Assembly: GCF_020215705.1 (NCBI RefSeq)
Contig: NZ_JAIWNB010000015.1
Location: 62,001 to 126,000 of the forward strand
Direction of reading: 5' to 3'
DNA from: Nonomuraea aurantiaca
GTDB taxonomy: Bacteria > Actinomycetota > Actinomycetes > Streptosporangiales > Streptosporangiaceae
DNA length: 64,000 nt
Of this stretch, positions 8,800 through 17,220 are shown one piece after another. Positions within the stretch are counted from its first letter, which is position 1; each line of letters opens with the position of its first letter. Both the position numbers and the translations under genes were made by a program. The notes beneath the pieces are model-generated. The model had not been told where the DNA came from. It was given only the letters and a program-made list of their open reading frames with translations, and ran no database searches.

Positions 8800-9335
8800 G
8801 GAAGATCGTCGCAGAGTTGTTCTCGTCGCTGGACGGCGTCGTCGCCTCGCCGGACCAGTGGCACGGCCCGTACCACAGCGAGGAGATGGAGCAGGACATC
8901 CAGGCCGGTCTGGCGGCGGCGGACACCATGCTGCTGGGCCGGCACACGTACCAGGAGCACGCCGGCTTCTGGCCAGGGGTGAGCGGCGGCCTGGCGGACC
9001 TGATGAACGGCATCCACAAGATCGTCTTCTCCGCCACGTTGGCCGCGACCGAGTGGCGCAACTCCACGCCGGCCTCTGGTGACGTCTCCGAGGAGGTCGC
9101 GCGGCTCAAGCGGCAGGACGGCAAGGACATCGTGATCACCGGAAGCGTCACCCTGGTCCAAGCCCTGCTGCGGGCCGGCCTGCTCGACGAGCTGCGGCTG
9201 CTGATCGACCCGATCGTCGTGGGCGAGGGCAGGAAGCTGTTCGGGGACGAGGGTGGGCGGCTGCCCTGCACGCTCATCGCCTCGCGGGTCTACAAGACCG
9301 GCACCATCTCCGCCACGTACTCGCTTACGACCTGA
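8796..9335 (+). CDS. RibD C-terminal / dihydrofolate-reductase-like family protein
   Basis: A 179-residue protein beginning RKIVAELFSSLDGVVASPDQ, typical of the small RibD_C (DHFR-fold) family common in actinobacteria. DTMLLGRHTYQEHAGFWP and the late IVITGSVTLVQALLRAGLLDEL with IDPIVVGEGRKLF are conserved segments of the NADPH-binding reductase fold. It is distinct from folate-pathway DHFR and the substrate is usually unknown. It is the third gene of the SRPBCC-MFS operon, coupled by the overlap ATGA. About 140 bases without a recognisable gene separate it from the convergent Nudix gene. Confidence 0.88.
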   Translation: MRKIVAELFSSLDGVVASPDQWHGPYHSEEMEQDIQAGLAAADTMLLGRHTYQEHAGFWPGVSGGLADLMNGIHKIVFSATLAATEWRNSTPASGDVSEEVARLKRQDGKDIVITGSVTLVQALLRAGLLDELRLLIDPIVVGEGRKLFGDEGGRLPCTLIASRVYKTGTISATYSLTT

Positions 9336-9476
9336 CGCTTCAGCGTCCTGGGACCTGGTCGTAGTGCTCGGCGATCTCGTCAGCCGTACGTCGGCGTGGC
9401 TGACGATGCACAGGGTCATGGAGCTGTGGCGACCGGGCGCGCTGGGCGTGTGGGACCGGTGATGTGGAAGACCCTG

Positions 9477-9950
9477 TCAGCCATCGACGAGGACCGGGTG
9501 GCGGGGCGGGCCGTCGGCGAGAAGAGCGGTCAGCAGGTGCGGTAGCCCGGCGGGTCGCAGGAGGTCGGTGGTCTCGGTCAGCTCTTGTGCCGTCCACCAG
9601 CGGTGGCCGGTGATGCTCGTCCTTTCGAAGTCCTCCATCCGGGTGGTGTCGATCTCGAAGGCGGGGACGCGGGCCAGGTAGTAGCGCTGCCGTACCTCGT
9701 AGGTGACGCCGTCTCGATCCATGGTCCAGGGGCGTCCGCGCCACACCTCCGGGCCCAGGCGCACGCCCGTCAACCCAGTCTCCTCGTACAGCTCGCGCAG
9801 TGCCGCGTCCTTATGGGTCTCACCGGGTTGGAGACCGCCGCCGGGGGCGTACCAGCGAAGGGTGCCGTCGAGCCGGTTACGGCTGGAGAACAGCAGGAGC
9901 CGATCGGCGGCGTCGATGAGGACGACTCGGGCGCTGGGGCGCGCGATCAA
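9477..9950 (-). CDS. Nudix hydrolase
   Basis: The Nudix box is intact: G-G-L-Q-P-G-E then REL-Y-EE-TGL at about residues 38-60, the magnesium-binding glutamates that cleave nucleoside diphosphates linked to other groups. The chosen start is a TTG at 9950 (MIARPSARVVLIDA), seven bases after a GGGAAGGG stretch; no ATG or GTG in frame lies closer. The frame remains open upstream into the kinase gene, and an AAGGAG motif near 9996 has no in-frame start after it, so the start is uncertain. It lies about 95 bases downstream of the kinase gene on the same strand. The substrate is unknown. Confidence 0.82.
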   Translation of the reverse strand: MIARPSARVVLIDAADRLLLFSSRNRLDGTLRWYAPGGGLQPGETHKDAALRELYEETGLTGVRLGPEVWRGRPWTMDRDGVTYEVRQRYYLARVPAFEIDTTRMEDFERTSITGHRWWTAQELTETTDLLRPAGLPHLLTALLADGPPRHPVLVDG

Positions 9951-10044
9951 GCGGCCCTTCCCATCCTTCGTACGAGCGCGGGGTGCAACCTGATCTCCTT
10001 CGGGGCGAGGGGCGAGGCAGGTGACGGGTCTCAGGCGGAGGCGA

Positions 10045-11591
10045 TCAGCCGAAGCCGTTGGGGCAGAGGAAGGCTCTGATGGCGCTCGGCGCGCTCTTGA
10101 GGAGTGCCGACTCGTTCTCCAGTGAGCAGAAGTCACTGCCGATCTCGGCGTTGAGGAATCGGCTCGCGTTCCGCTTCGCGATCAGGTCGATGCCGCCGAC
10201 GCTGGGGGAGTCGAGCTCGGCCGCGACCCAGTAGCCCACGCACCGCTTGCGGGCGACCCTGGCGTCCTGCGGCAGGCCGCCGTTCAGCGCGGCGGCCTGC
10301 CGGAGGATCGAGCTCGCGGACGCGCACGGCACGCCGGTGGCCGAGCGGCGTGCGCTGGGGGACGCGCTCGCCTTCTCCCTTGTGGCGGGCGTTTCCTCAG
10401 GGGTCTCCGTCTCCTCAGGAGTCTCCCTCGTGCTGGTCGTCTCCTCGGGAGTCGGAGTCGGAGTCGGCGTCGGGGTCTCCGTCGTCTCCTCGGGGTCGGG
10501 GTCGCGCTCGTGTCCGGCGTCAGGTTCTCCGCGGGCGTGGACGTGGGAGGGTCGCTCAGGCTCCGGAGTGCCTCCGGTATCCCCTCCGAACCCACCCAGA
10601 CCAGCGCGCCGATGGCCACGATCGTCGCCAGGACGGCGGCGGCCGGCCACAACGGCACGCGATTGGCAGGTGGTGATACCGGCGGCGGCATGACGATCGT
10701 GCCCGACTTGGGTGGGGGCGGCATCGGGGTGGTGCCCGCCGTGAGTGTGGGCGGCATGGGGGTCGTGCCCGCCCTGAGCGCGGTGACCTGGGCGAGCAGC
10801 TCGTCCGACGCGGGCCGGGCCGTCCTGTCCTTGGCGAGCGCGCTCCGTACCAGGTCGCGGACCCGCGCGGGCACCCCGGACAGGTCCGGATCGACGCTCA
10901 TGACGCGATAGGCGAGGACATCGGGGGCTCCGGTGCCGAACGGCGGGCGCCCCGTCGAGGCGTACGCCATCAGCGCGCCCCAGGCGAAGACGTCGGCGGC
11001 GGCGTCCGCCTGGTCGCCCCGGTACTGCTCAGGGCTGATCCAGCCGGGCGAGCCGATCAGCGCGCCGGTGCCCGTGAGCCCGCTCTCGTCGAGGGCCCGG
11101 GCGATGCCGAAGTCCAGGACCTTCGCGCCGGAGGCGGAGAGGATCACGTTCCCGGGTTTGAGGTCGCGGTGCACGATGCCGGCACGGTGGATGTCGGTGA
11201 GCGCCTCGGCGATGTCCACGCCGAACGAGAGCAACTCGTCCGGCGGGAGTGGGGCGTTGTCCTGTACGTACGTGCTGACGGTCGGCCCAGGGACGAACTC
11301 GGTGGCCAGCCAGGGCGGCATCGCGGCGGTGTCGGCGGCCAGCACCGAGACCGTGCAGCGCCCCTGTACCCGGGACAGGAGATCGACCTCGCGGACGAAG
11401 CGGGCGAGAAACTGCGGATCAGCCGCTAACCCCGGATGGATGACCTTGACCGCGACCCGGGAGCCGTCGTCCGCGATCCCCGCATAGACCACGCCCATGC
11501 CACCGGCGCCCATCCGGCCGACGATCCGGTACGGACCGATCGCCTCGTGCTCGTCCTCCATCAGGGGGCCGAAGCCGCCAGGATCACTCAT
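10045..11591 (-). pseudogene. Receptor-like Ser/Thr protein kinase, reading frame broken by a one-base shift
   Basis: From the ATG read at 11591 (ribosome site GGGAG) residues 20-275 are a Hanks-type kinase: glycine loop GRMGAGGMG, lysine 49, HRD at 141-143, DFG at 160-162. A proline/threonine juxtamembrane part with repeated TTPMPP follows, then one membrane helix at about 313-335. After residue 367 this frame becomes meaningless arginine-rich sequence, while another frame takes over with EETTETPTPTP and a plausible four-cysteine extracellular domain ending ...AFLCPNGFG at 10045. The shift lies in two GGGG runs (10492-10501). Adding one base restores a receptor kinase of about 516 residues. 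It may be a true mutation, a contingency tract or a sequencing error. Confidence 0.82.
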
Positions 11592-11762
11592 CGAGGCTCC
11601 CGATCGCCGGATCATCGCAACAGCAGTGATCTTATTGACGCGTGCCCGGCTGTGTACGCCCGCCCTCGGAGCGTGGTCGTCGGCAGAGTGATCGCGAGCG
11701 GCTCGGTCCGGAATTGTCCGGCATTGATAGCCACGTAGATCAATTCCGGTACTCTGCCGGAC

Positions 11763-12977
11763 GTGCGGCGATTGATCACATCCCGCGGGCTATGGCTCGC
11801 GCTTTTGGCGGCCATAGCGGCAGCGGCGATCGTGGTGATCGCTCGCTCTCGACGACGCCCGGTCCAGCAGGAGGAGGTGGCTTCCGATCCCCCTTCGATT
11901 CCGGCCAGGACCGAGAAATCGCAGTGGCCGCCGGCTCCGATCCTCGGCACTCCCACTGCCGAGGATCTCCAGCGTTACGGCGCCGAAAAGCCCTCCCTCT
12001 TCGACCGCGCCGAGTTCACCAGATTCTTCGAAGGCGGCGAACCGAGGGAGCCCCTGGACGACGCCACCCGCCGCCGCCTGACTCGTTGGGGCATCGCCGG
12101 ACTCGCGATTCTCGTGCTGGCTCTCGGTACTCAAGCCCTTGAATCCGTGGCCTTCCCCGGGCACCCGCCCCCATCTGAGGTTGAGTTCGGGCCATGCCTT
12201 GAGAGCACCTCGGATAGCCGTACGGACTGCTTGTTCGCCGGAAACGAGCAGGAGTACGGAAACGAGCAGGAGTATGGTCCGGGCGGCGTTGACGCGTCCG
12301 AGTATCAGCAGCCGGCAGAAAGTGGAGAAGCGCAGGTCCGTCTGGACGCGGACTGCCGGCCCGTGGGCACCGCCCCGCGCGTACGGAAACTCGACGCGAA
12401 GGTGAAGCGGGCAGTGGACCGGCAGTGGCAGCGCATCGAGGACTGGCTGAAGACCAACGCCCCCCGGAGTTATCGCACGCTCGGCAAGAAGGGAGACGCG
12501 GATTCCATCGCGGCCGCGGAGGCGTATATGGGTGTGCGATTCCCCGACGATCTGCGGGCCTCGCTGCTGCGGCACGATGGGGCCGTCTTCCTCGAGGACA
12601 CCTGGGCCTTCGGTTTCCTGGGCAACTCGAACTTGAGCGTCCGGGAAATGCGTGACACGTGGCGAGAGCTGTGCGACATCGACGGTGAGGAGCAAGGTGA
12701 TGGGGGATTCTCCGATCCACGATCGGAATGGTGGGACGGGCGAATGCTCCCTGTCGGCGCTGACGGAATGGGCGACCACCTGGTGATCGACTCGGCGCGG
12801 AAGGACATCGGGGGCACCGATCACGAGGGCACCATGGACTTCACGCCGGGAGGCATCCGAATCCGCTCGTTCTACGCCCTGCTGAAGACCACCGCCGACG
12901 CCATGGAGAAAGGCGGCTCCATCGGCTACTGGAAACCCAAGGCGGTCGACGGCGAGCTCGACTGGGACGTCCTCTGA
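11763..12977 (+). CDS. Membrane-anchored SMI1/KNR4 (SUKH)-like protein
   Basis: A GTG start at 11763 gives 404 residues. There are two membrane helices, about 8-27 and 109-124, separated by an acidic/proline segment. From about 200 to 390 the protein resembles the SMI1/KNR4 (SUKH) fold: WQRIEDWLKTNAP, IAAAEAYMGVRFPDDLRASL, HDGAVFLEDTWAFGFLG, MLPVGADGMGDHLVIDSA. SUKH proteins often act as immunity proteins against contact-dependent toxins or as adaptor domains in signalling. A short duplicated peptide, NEQEYG twice, comes from an 18-bp direct repeat near 12240-12276. It is divergent from the receptor-like kinase gene, 171 bp apart, which hints at a functional pair. Anchoring a SUKH domain to the membrane is unusual. 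Confidence 0.7.
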   Translation: MRRLITSRGLWLALLAAIAAAAIVVIARSRRRPVQQEEVASDPPSIPARTEKSQWPPAPILGTPTAEDLQRYGAEKPSLFDRAEFTRFFEGGEPREPLDDATRRRLTRWGIAGLAILVLALGTQALESVAFPGHPPPSEVEFGPCLESTSDSRTDCLFAGNEQEYGNEQEYGPGGVDASEYQQPAESGEAQVRLDADCRPVGTAPRVRKLDAKVKRAVDRQWQRIEDWLKTNAPRSYRTLGKKGDADSIAAAEAYMGVRFPDDLRASLLRHDGAVFLEDTWAFGFLGNSNLSVREMRDTWRELCDIDGEEQGDGGFSDPRSEWWDGRMLPVGADGMGDHLVIDSARKDIGGTDHEGTMDFTPGGIRIRSFYALLKTTADAMEKGGSIGYWKPKAVDGELDWDVL

Positions 12978-13013
12978 GCGCCCGATACAGGCAATGATCG
13001 GTAGGCGCGCACC

Positions 13014-13406
13014 ATGGGGGTTTTCGTCGATTACTTCACGGTGGACTCCGAGCAGTCCGCCCGGCTGGCCCTGTCCGGTGGGCCGGCCGCCTTGAATCTG
13101 CCGTACGTCGACTGCAAGGGCTGGCTCGACGAGCTCGACACGCTGGCCGCCGAGCTGAGCGGACGTGACCTCAGCGAGTTCGGTGACAGCAAGGTTGTCG
13201 TCGACGACGGTGAGTCGGCGGGCGTGGAGCTGGCGGCGCCCGAGACCACCGCCGCGCTCGCCGCCGTGGATGACGCGCGGCTGCGCGAGTACGCCGAGGA
13301 GGAACTGCTCGACGAGTTCGAGATCGAACGCGTCACGGGCCTGCGGGACCTGGCTCGCGAGGCGGTACGGCTCAACCAGGGGATATATCGCTGGTCGTGC
13401 TTCTGA
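13014..13406 (+). CDS. Unknown small acidic protein downstream of the SUKH-like gene
   Basis: I do not recognise this 130-residue protein. It begins GVFVDYFTVDSEQSARLAL and is strongly acidic, with a helical centre (DDARLREYAEEELLDEFEIE). The N-terminal pattern (short hydrophobic start then a 'D-x-E-Q-x-A-x-L' helix) resembles small DUF1877-like proteins, but this is only an impression. No signal peptide or membrane helix is visible. It lies 36 bp after the SUKH-like gene on the same strand, so the two are probably co-transcribed. Its 3' end overlaps the convergent pentapeptide-repeat gene by 35 bases. Confidence 0.6.
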   Translation: MGVFVDYFTVDSEQSARLALSGGPAALNLPYVDCKGWLDELDTLAAELSGRDLSEFGDSKVVVDDGESAGVELAAPETTAALAAVDDARLREYAEEELLDEFEIERVTGLRDLAREAVRLNQGIYRWSCF

Positions 13407-14199
13407 GCGCCGCGAACAGCTCCTCGCGGAGCGCGGGCGGCAGTTTCCGGCCCAGCTTCGAAGGGTTCACCAGCGCGTGGTCGTCGTTGTCCTCGAGTGC
13501 CCTCTCCGCGAGGAACTCCAGACTGAAGCGGGCCTGGTTCCGGTGGCGTGGGTCCGGCCAGCGTTCGACCAAGGGCAGCGCCGCCTCCACCCGTGCGCTG
13601 ATCCGGTCGAGGAGCGCGTAGCCGGGCAGGCCGGGAAAGCGCTGGGCCCGCAGGTCGATGTGCCGGAAGGCGACATCGTCGAGCTCCGCGCCGGTGAAGT
13701 CGTTGCCGATGAAGTCATTGCGGTCCCTGCCCAGTGCCGCCTGGTCGTGGGTCGGACGGCCCCAGAAGGTGACATTCCGCACGCGGCCGAGGAAGACGCA
13801 GTCGACGAACTCGGCTTCGGACGTGGACGTCTGGTCCCTCAGCCGGGACCCGTCGAACACGCACCTCTCAAACCGGACGTTGCCGAAGGAGGTGTACGGC
13901 GCGAATCGGGTGCGGCGGAACACGCAGTCACGGAAGACCGACTGCGGCCAGCGGGCACGGTTCCACCACCCGCGCCCGCGGGTGGCCCCCATCGACAGTT
14001 GTACGAAGGCGGTGCCGGAGAAGTCGCAGCCGTCGAACCGGCTGCCATGGACGCTGAAGGAAGCGAAGTGGATCCCGGAGAAGTCCACGCTCACCAGGAG
14101 CGCCCTGTCGAAGGTCACACTGGACACTCCGGCGGGGAGGTCGAAACGCTGCTCGCGTAGTGCTCCTTGGACGAGCAGCGACCGTACGTGATCACGCAT
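13372..14199 (-). CDS. Pentapeptide-repeat protein
   Basis: From the ATG read at 14199 the protein has 275 residues. Its N-terminal 190 residues carry the A(D/N)LXX-type pentapeptide pattern in a degenerate form: VSVDFSGIHFASFSVHGSRF, DGCDFSGTAFVQLSM, SVFRDCVFRRTRF, VRFERCVFDGSRL, NDFIGNDFTGAELDDVAFRH. This makes a right-handed quadrilateral beta-helix. Some family members mimic DNA and protect gyrase; most have no known role. The C-terminal 80 residues are helical and unrelated. The frame is open well upstream of 14199 but that stretch is antisense to the NmrA-like gene and has no repeats. It is divergent from the NmrA-like gene. Confidence 0.8.
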   Translation of the reverse strand: MRDHVRSLLVQGALREQRFDLPAGVSSVTFDRALLVSVDFSGIHFASFSVHGSRFDGCDFSGTAFVQLSMGATRGRGWWNRARWPQSVFRDCVFRRTRFAPYTSFGNVRFERCVFDGSRLRDQTSTSEAEFVDCVFLGRVRNVTFWGRPTHDQAALGRDRNDFIGNDFTGAELDDVAFRHIDLRAQRFPGLPGYALLDRISARVEAALPLVERWPDPRHRNQARFSLEFLAERALEDNDDHALVNPSKLGRKLPPALREELFAALRSTTSDISPG

Positions 14200-14337
14200 G
14201 CGCGGAGTCTCGCAGCCCGATCCGACAAAACAGCCGGGGAACTGGGGCGGGGCGGCCATCGCGAGCGAGGCACCACCGACTCCTGGGCTCACCCATCGAG
14301 TCGGAATATTTCCGTATATGGACAGGCTGACCGGATC

Positions 14338-15183
14338 ATGTCCAGGATTCTTGTGACCGGCGCCGCCGGCAACGTCGGACGGCAGGTCATCGCCCAGCTT
14401 GTGTCCGCCGGCGCCCCTGTGCGAGCGCTCGTGAGAGACGCTCAGCAGGCTCGGCTCCCCGAGGGGGTCGAGGCGGTCGAAGGTGACCTGTCCAGGCCGG
14501 GCACGCTGGAGGGGGCGCTGGCCGAGGTCGAGACGGTGTTCCTGATCTGGCCCTTCCTCACCACGGAAGGGGCCTCCGCCGTCCTCGACGCGGTCGAGGG
14601 TCGTGCCCGCCGCGTCGTCTACCTCTCCTCGTCGGGGGTGGACGACGAGGCCGAGCGGCAGACCGACCCGATCAACCAGCTCCACGCCGACATGGAGGGC
14701 CTGATCGAGAGGTCCGGCCTGCGGCGGACCATCCTGCGGTCGAACACGATCGCTTCCAACACTCGCGGGTGGGCCGAGCAGATCCGTGGTGCGGGGGTCG
14801 TCCGTGGCCCTGACATCGCCGCCACCGCGGTGATCGATCCGCGCGACATCGCCGCCGTGGCGGTACGTGTGCTGATCGAGGACGGGCATGCCGACGCGAC
14901 GTACGTGCTGACCGGTCCGCAGGTGGTGACCAGGACCGAGCAGGTGCACGCCATCGGGGAGGCGATCGGCCGTCCGTTGTGCTTCGAGAAGGTGCCCGTG
15001 GAGATCGCCCGGCAGCGGATGCTCGCGGACGGCAGGCCGCCGGCCCTGGTAGAAGCCCTGCTGGCCAGCGCCGAAACGCGACCTCGCTCAGCATTGATCA
15101 CCTCCACCGTGGAAGAGATCACCGGAACTCCGGCGCGTACGTTCCGGGACTGGGCCATCGACCACGCCGACGACTTCCGCTGA
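14338..15183 (+). CDS. NmrA-like NAD(P)-binding protein (atypical short-chain dehydrogenase)
   Basis: The protein begins SRILVTGAAGNVGRQVIAQL, the TGAxGxxG dinucleotide motif of extended and atypical SDRs. It continues with VEAVEGDLSRPGTLEGAL and VYLSSSGVDDEA but lacks a clear YxxxK catalytic pair, which is characteristic of the NmrA/HSCARG redox-sensing branch or of NAD(P)H:quinone reductases of the QOR2 type. The length of 281 residues is normal. The start ATG at 14338 is placed at the conserved N-terminus. A short inverted repeat CGGAA-TAT-TTCCG sits at 14302-14314 upstream. It is divergent from the pentapeptide-repeat gene. About 270 bases without a gene follow before the gas vesicle operon. 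Confidence 0.85.
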   Translation: MSRILVTGAAGNVGRQVIAQLVSAGAPVRALVRDAQQARLPEGVEAVEGDLSRPGTLEGALAEVETVFLIWPFLTTEGASAVLDAVEGRARRVVYLSSSGVDDEAERQTDPINQLHADMEGLIERSGLRRTILRSNTIASNTRGWAEQIRGAGVVRGPDIAATAVIDPRDIAAVAVRVLIEDGHADATYVLTGPQVVTRTEQVHAIGEAIGRPLCFEKVPVEIARQRMLADGRPPALVEALLASAETRPRSALITSTVEEITGTPARTFRDWAIDHADDFR

Positions 15184-15454
15184 GCGGGCCTGAACGGTCT
15201 GCCGGAGGGGAGCGGAGCGGGTTCTCTAGGCGTGCAGGAAGCGCGCAAATCGCTGTAAAAGGCGAATTATTGACTATATCTGTACGAAGCGCGTATCGCG
15301 CTCCTTGCTCGGCCCCTGCGGGCCTCTGGATCCCCACCCTCACGCAATCTGCCTCGAATGTCCGTTTTCTCCGGTCATGTGTTTGTTTGTCTTTTTTATG
15401 GGGCAGGTGGAGACCGGTTGTTCCAGGCGAGCGTGAAGGCAAGGAGCGCTGGTC

Positions 15455-15937
15455 ATGAAAGACAAAGTTCAGATGGGGCTGGCCATCGCCGCGGGCTACT
15501 ACCTCGGCCGACGCCACAAGCTGCGTTGGGCGACCACGCTGGCCTTGGCCGGAGTGCTCAGCCGGCTGCGCGGTCAGGGAGGCGGCCTGCTGTCGCAGGG
15601 AATCAAGATGCTCGGTTCGTCGCCCGAGATGGACAAGATCACCGACCGCCTGCGTGGCGAGCTGATGGACGTCGGCAAGGCGGCAGCCGTGGCCATGACG
15701 AGCAGGCAGATCGAATCGCTGACCACGAGGCTGCACGAGCGGGCCGAGGGCCTGCGCCATCCGGGCACGCCTGAGGACACGGACGAAGACGAAGAGGACT
15801 ACGAAGAGGGCTACGAGGAGGAAGAAGAGGAAGAAGCGCCTGAGGAGGAACCGCCCAAGCCGGCACGGAGAAGGAAGCCCAAGGCCGAGCCCGCACGCGC
15901 CACGCGGCCGGTCACCAGGACACGGAGGCGAGCTTGA
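15455..15937 (+). CDS. Gas vesicle cluster accessory protein (GvpY-like), acidic then basic tail
   Basis: A 160-residue protein with a weakly hydrophobic N-terminal helix (MGLAIAAGYYLGRRHKLRWA), an amphipathic middle, then a run of Glu/Asp at about 108-133 and an Arg/Lys/Pro tail ending TRTRRRA. It is first in the gas vesicle operon. By position and design it resembles the small accessory protein called GvpY in Streptomyces gas vesicle clusters, although I cannot align them here. It might help scaffold vesicle growth or tether vesicles. The stop overlaps the next start by one base (TGATG at 15935-15939). The 271-bp region upstream (15184-15454) probably holds the operon promoter; an AT-rich GTTTGTTTGTCTTTTTTATG tract lies at about 15379-15401. 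Confidence 0.6.
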   Translation: MKDKVQMGLAIAAGYYLGRRHKLRWATTLALAGVLSRLRGQGGGLLSQGIKMLGSSPEMDKITDRLRGELMDVGKAAAVAMTSRQIESLTTRLHERAEGLRHPGTPEDTDEDEEDYEEGYEEEEEEEAPEEEPPKPARRRKPKAEPARATRPVTRTRRRA

Positions 15938-17136
15938 TGGCTCAGGTATCGAAGGCGGGGCCCATCAAGAAGGTCACGGACGCCCTGCCGACAGACGTCA
16001 AGAAGGTCGCGGGTGCCCTGCCGACAGAGGCGCTCACCCAGGAGCTCAAAAACCTCGCGCAGGCCTTCATCGAGCGAGCGCTGCGATCCGTGAGCGACAA
16101 GGTCGAGGACGTGGCGGGTCGGCTCGCTGATCCCTCGGCAGGCAGCGGGGTCGGCGGTCTGTTCAGCGCGCTCACCGGATCGGATGATTCCGGCGGCAAG
16201 TCCGTCAAACGTTCGATGATCGGTGGTGCGATCAAGGGGGCCATCAAGGGCCTGTTCAGCGGCATGACCAAGGGGACCAAGAAGCTGCGCTTCATCAACA
16301 TCGTCGAATCGATCGACGTCGGCGCTCCCGTACGGGTGGTCTACAACCAGTGGACACAGTTCCAGGACTTCCCGACCTTCATGAAGAAGGTGGAGCACGT
16401 AGAGAACGAGAGCGACGAGAAGCTGTCGTGGAAGACGCAGATCTTCTGGTCTCATCGCAGCTGGGAGTCGCACATCGTCGAGCAGGTGCCCGATGAGCGG
16501 ATCATCTGGCGGTCCAAGGGACCCAAGGGCTACGTCGACGGCGCTGTGACCTTCCACGCCGTAACTCCCAACCTGACCCGGGTCCTGCTCGTACTCGAAT
16601 ATCACCCGAAGGGGCTGGTGGAGCACGTCGGCAACATGTGGCGTGCGCAGGGCAGGCGCGTACGGCTGGAGTTCAAGCACTTCAGGCGGCATGTCATGAC
16701 GCAGGCCATGCTGCACCCCGACGAGGTGGCCTCTGATGGGTGGCGCGGCGTGATCCACGACGGCGAAGTCGTCAAGGACCACGAGACCGCTTCCCAGGAG
16801 GAGCAGGCCGCGCAGGAGGAGGAAGAGGAACGGCCGGAAGAGGAACGGCCGGAAGAGGAACGAGCGGAAGAGGAACGAGCGGAAGAGGAACGGCCGGAAG
16901 AAGAGCCGGAGGAAGAGGAAGAAGAGGGAGAAGAGGGCGAGGAACTGCCAGAGGACGAGCTAGAGGAAGAGGAGGAGGAAGAGGAAGAGCCTGAGGAGGA
17001 GGAAGAGGAGGAACCGGAGGAAGAGGAAGAAGAAGAGGAAGAGGAGCCGCCTCGCGCGGCCTCCCGGAGGCGGGGGCGCGCCCAGGAGCCACAGTCGCGG
17101 CCGGTTCGGCGCAGGGCCGGTTCCCGGACGACGTGA
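15937..17136 (+). CDS. SRPBCC-domain gas vesicle accessory protein (GvpZ-like) with long polyglutamate tail
   Basis: Of 399 residues, about 1-115 are amphipathic helices with a duplicated (D/G)ALPT-(D/E) segment. Residues 118-260 are a polyketide-cyclase/SRPBCC domain: INIVESIDVGAPVRVVYNQW, FPTFMKKVEHVE, and late WRAQGRRVRLEFKHF. Residues about 284-372 are an almost unbroken Glu block with RPEEE/RAEEE pentads, ending in a basic Arg-rich tail. Proteins of this design are found in actinomycete gas vesicle clusters, where one is named GvpZ; the tail suggests a flexible polyampholyte that binds basic partners. The gene overlaps its upstream neighbour by one base. A strong hairpin lies between its stop and gvpA. 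Confidence 0.68.
   Translation: MAQVSKAGPIKKVTDALPTDVKKVAGALPTEALTQELKNLAQAFIERALRSVSDKVEDVAGRLADPSAGSGVGGLFSALTGSDDSGGKSVKRSMIGGAIKGAIKGLFSGMTKGTKKLRFINIVESIDVGAPVRVVYNQWTQFQDFPTFMKKVEHVENESDEKLSWKTQIFWSHRSWESHIVEQVPDERIIWRSKGPKGYVDGAVTFHAVTPNLTRVLLVLEYHPKGLVEHVGNMWRAQGRRVRLEFKHFRRHVMTQAMLHPDEVASDGWRGVIHDGEVVKDHETASQEEQAAQEEEEERPEEERPEEERAEEERAEEERPEEEPEEEEEEGEEGEELPEDELEEEEEEEEEPEEEEEEEPEEEEEEEEEEPPRAASRRRGRAQEPQSRPVRRRAGSRTT
16821..16895 (+). repeat. 15-bp tandem repeat coding (E-E-E-R-P/A) pentads, five copies
   Basis: The unit GGAAGAGGAACGGCC, or a variant with GAGC in place of GGCC, repeats every 15 bases at 16821, 16836, 16851, 16866 and 16881. It stays in frame and encodes glutamate-rich pentads of the acidic tail. 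The surrounding coding strand from about 16780 to 17050 is nearly pure purine (GAG/GAA). Tail length can therefore change by slippage without frameshift. Confidence 0.8.
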
Positions 17137-17163
17137 CACGGGGCGGCGGCCGCAAAGACCGGC

Positions 17164-17178
17164 GGGGACGGCGTCCCC
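17164..17178 (+). promoter_or_regulatory. Perfect GC hairpin between the SRPBCC gene and gvpA
   Basis: GGGGAC (17164-17169) and GTCCCC (17173-17178) form a six-bp perfect stem with a three-base GGC loop, 43 bases before the gvpA ATG. No U-run follows, so it is not a typical intrinsic terminator. It could be an mRNA processing or stability element that raises gvpA expression above that of the upstream accessory genes. This role is inferred. Confidence 0.4.
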
Positions 17179-17220
17179 AGAGACCGGGGGGCGGTGTCCC
17201 AGAAGACCGAGGGAGAAACA

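Noticed and set aside
9336..9476. Possible gene remnant (TADEIAEHYDQVPGR on the minus strand)
   Set aside because: Too short to support; may be chance or the tail of a lost gene.
13372..14949. 525-codon open frame including the pentapeptide gene
   Set aside because: The part beyond 14199 is antisense to the NmrA-like gene and has no pentapeptide repeats.
17194..17220. Upstream ATG for gvpA
   Set aside because: It would add residues not found in GvpA and has a poorer ribosome site than 17221.
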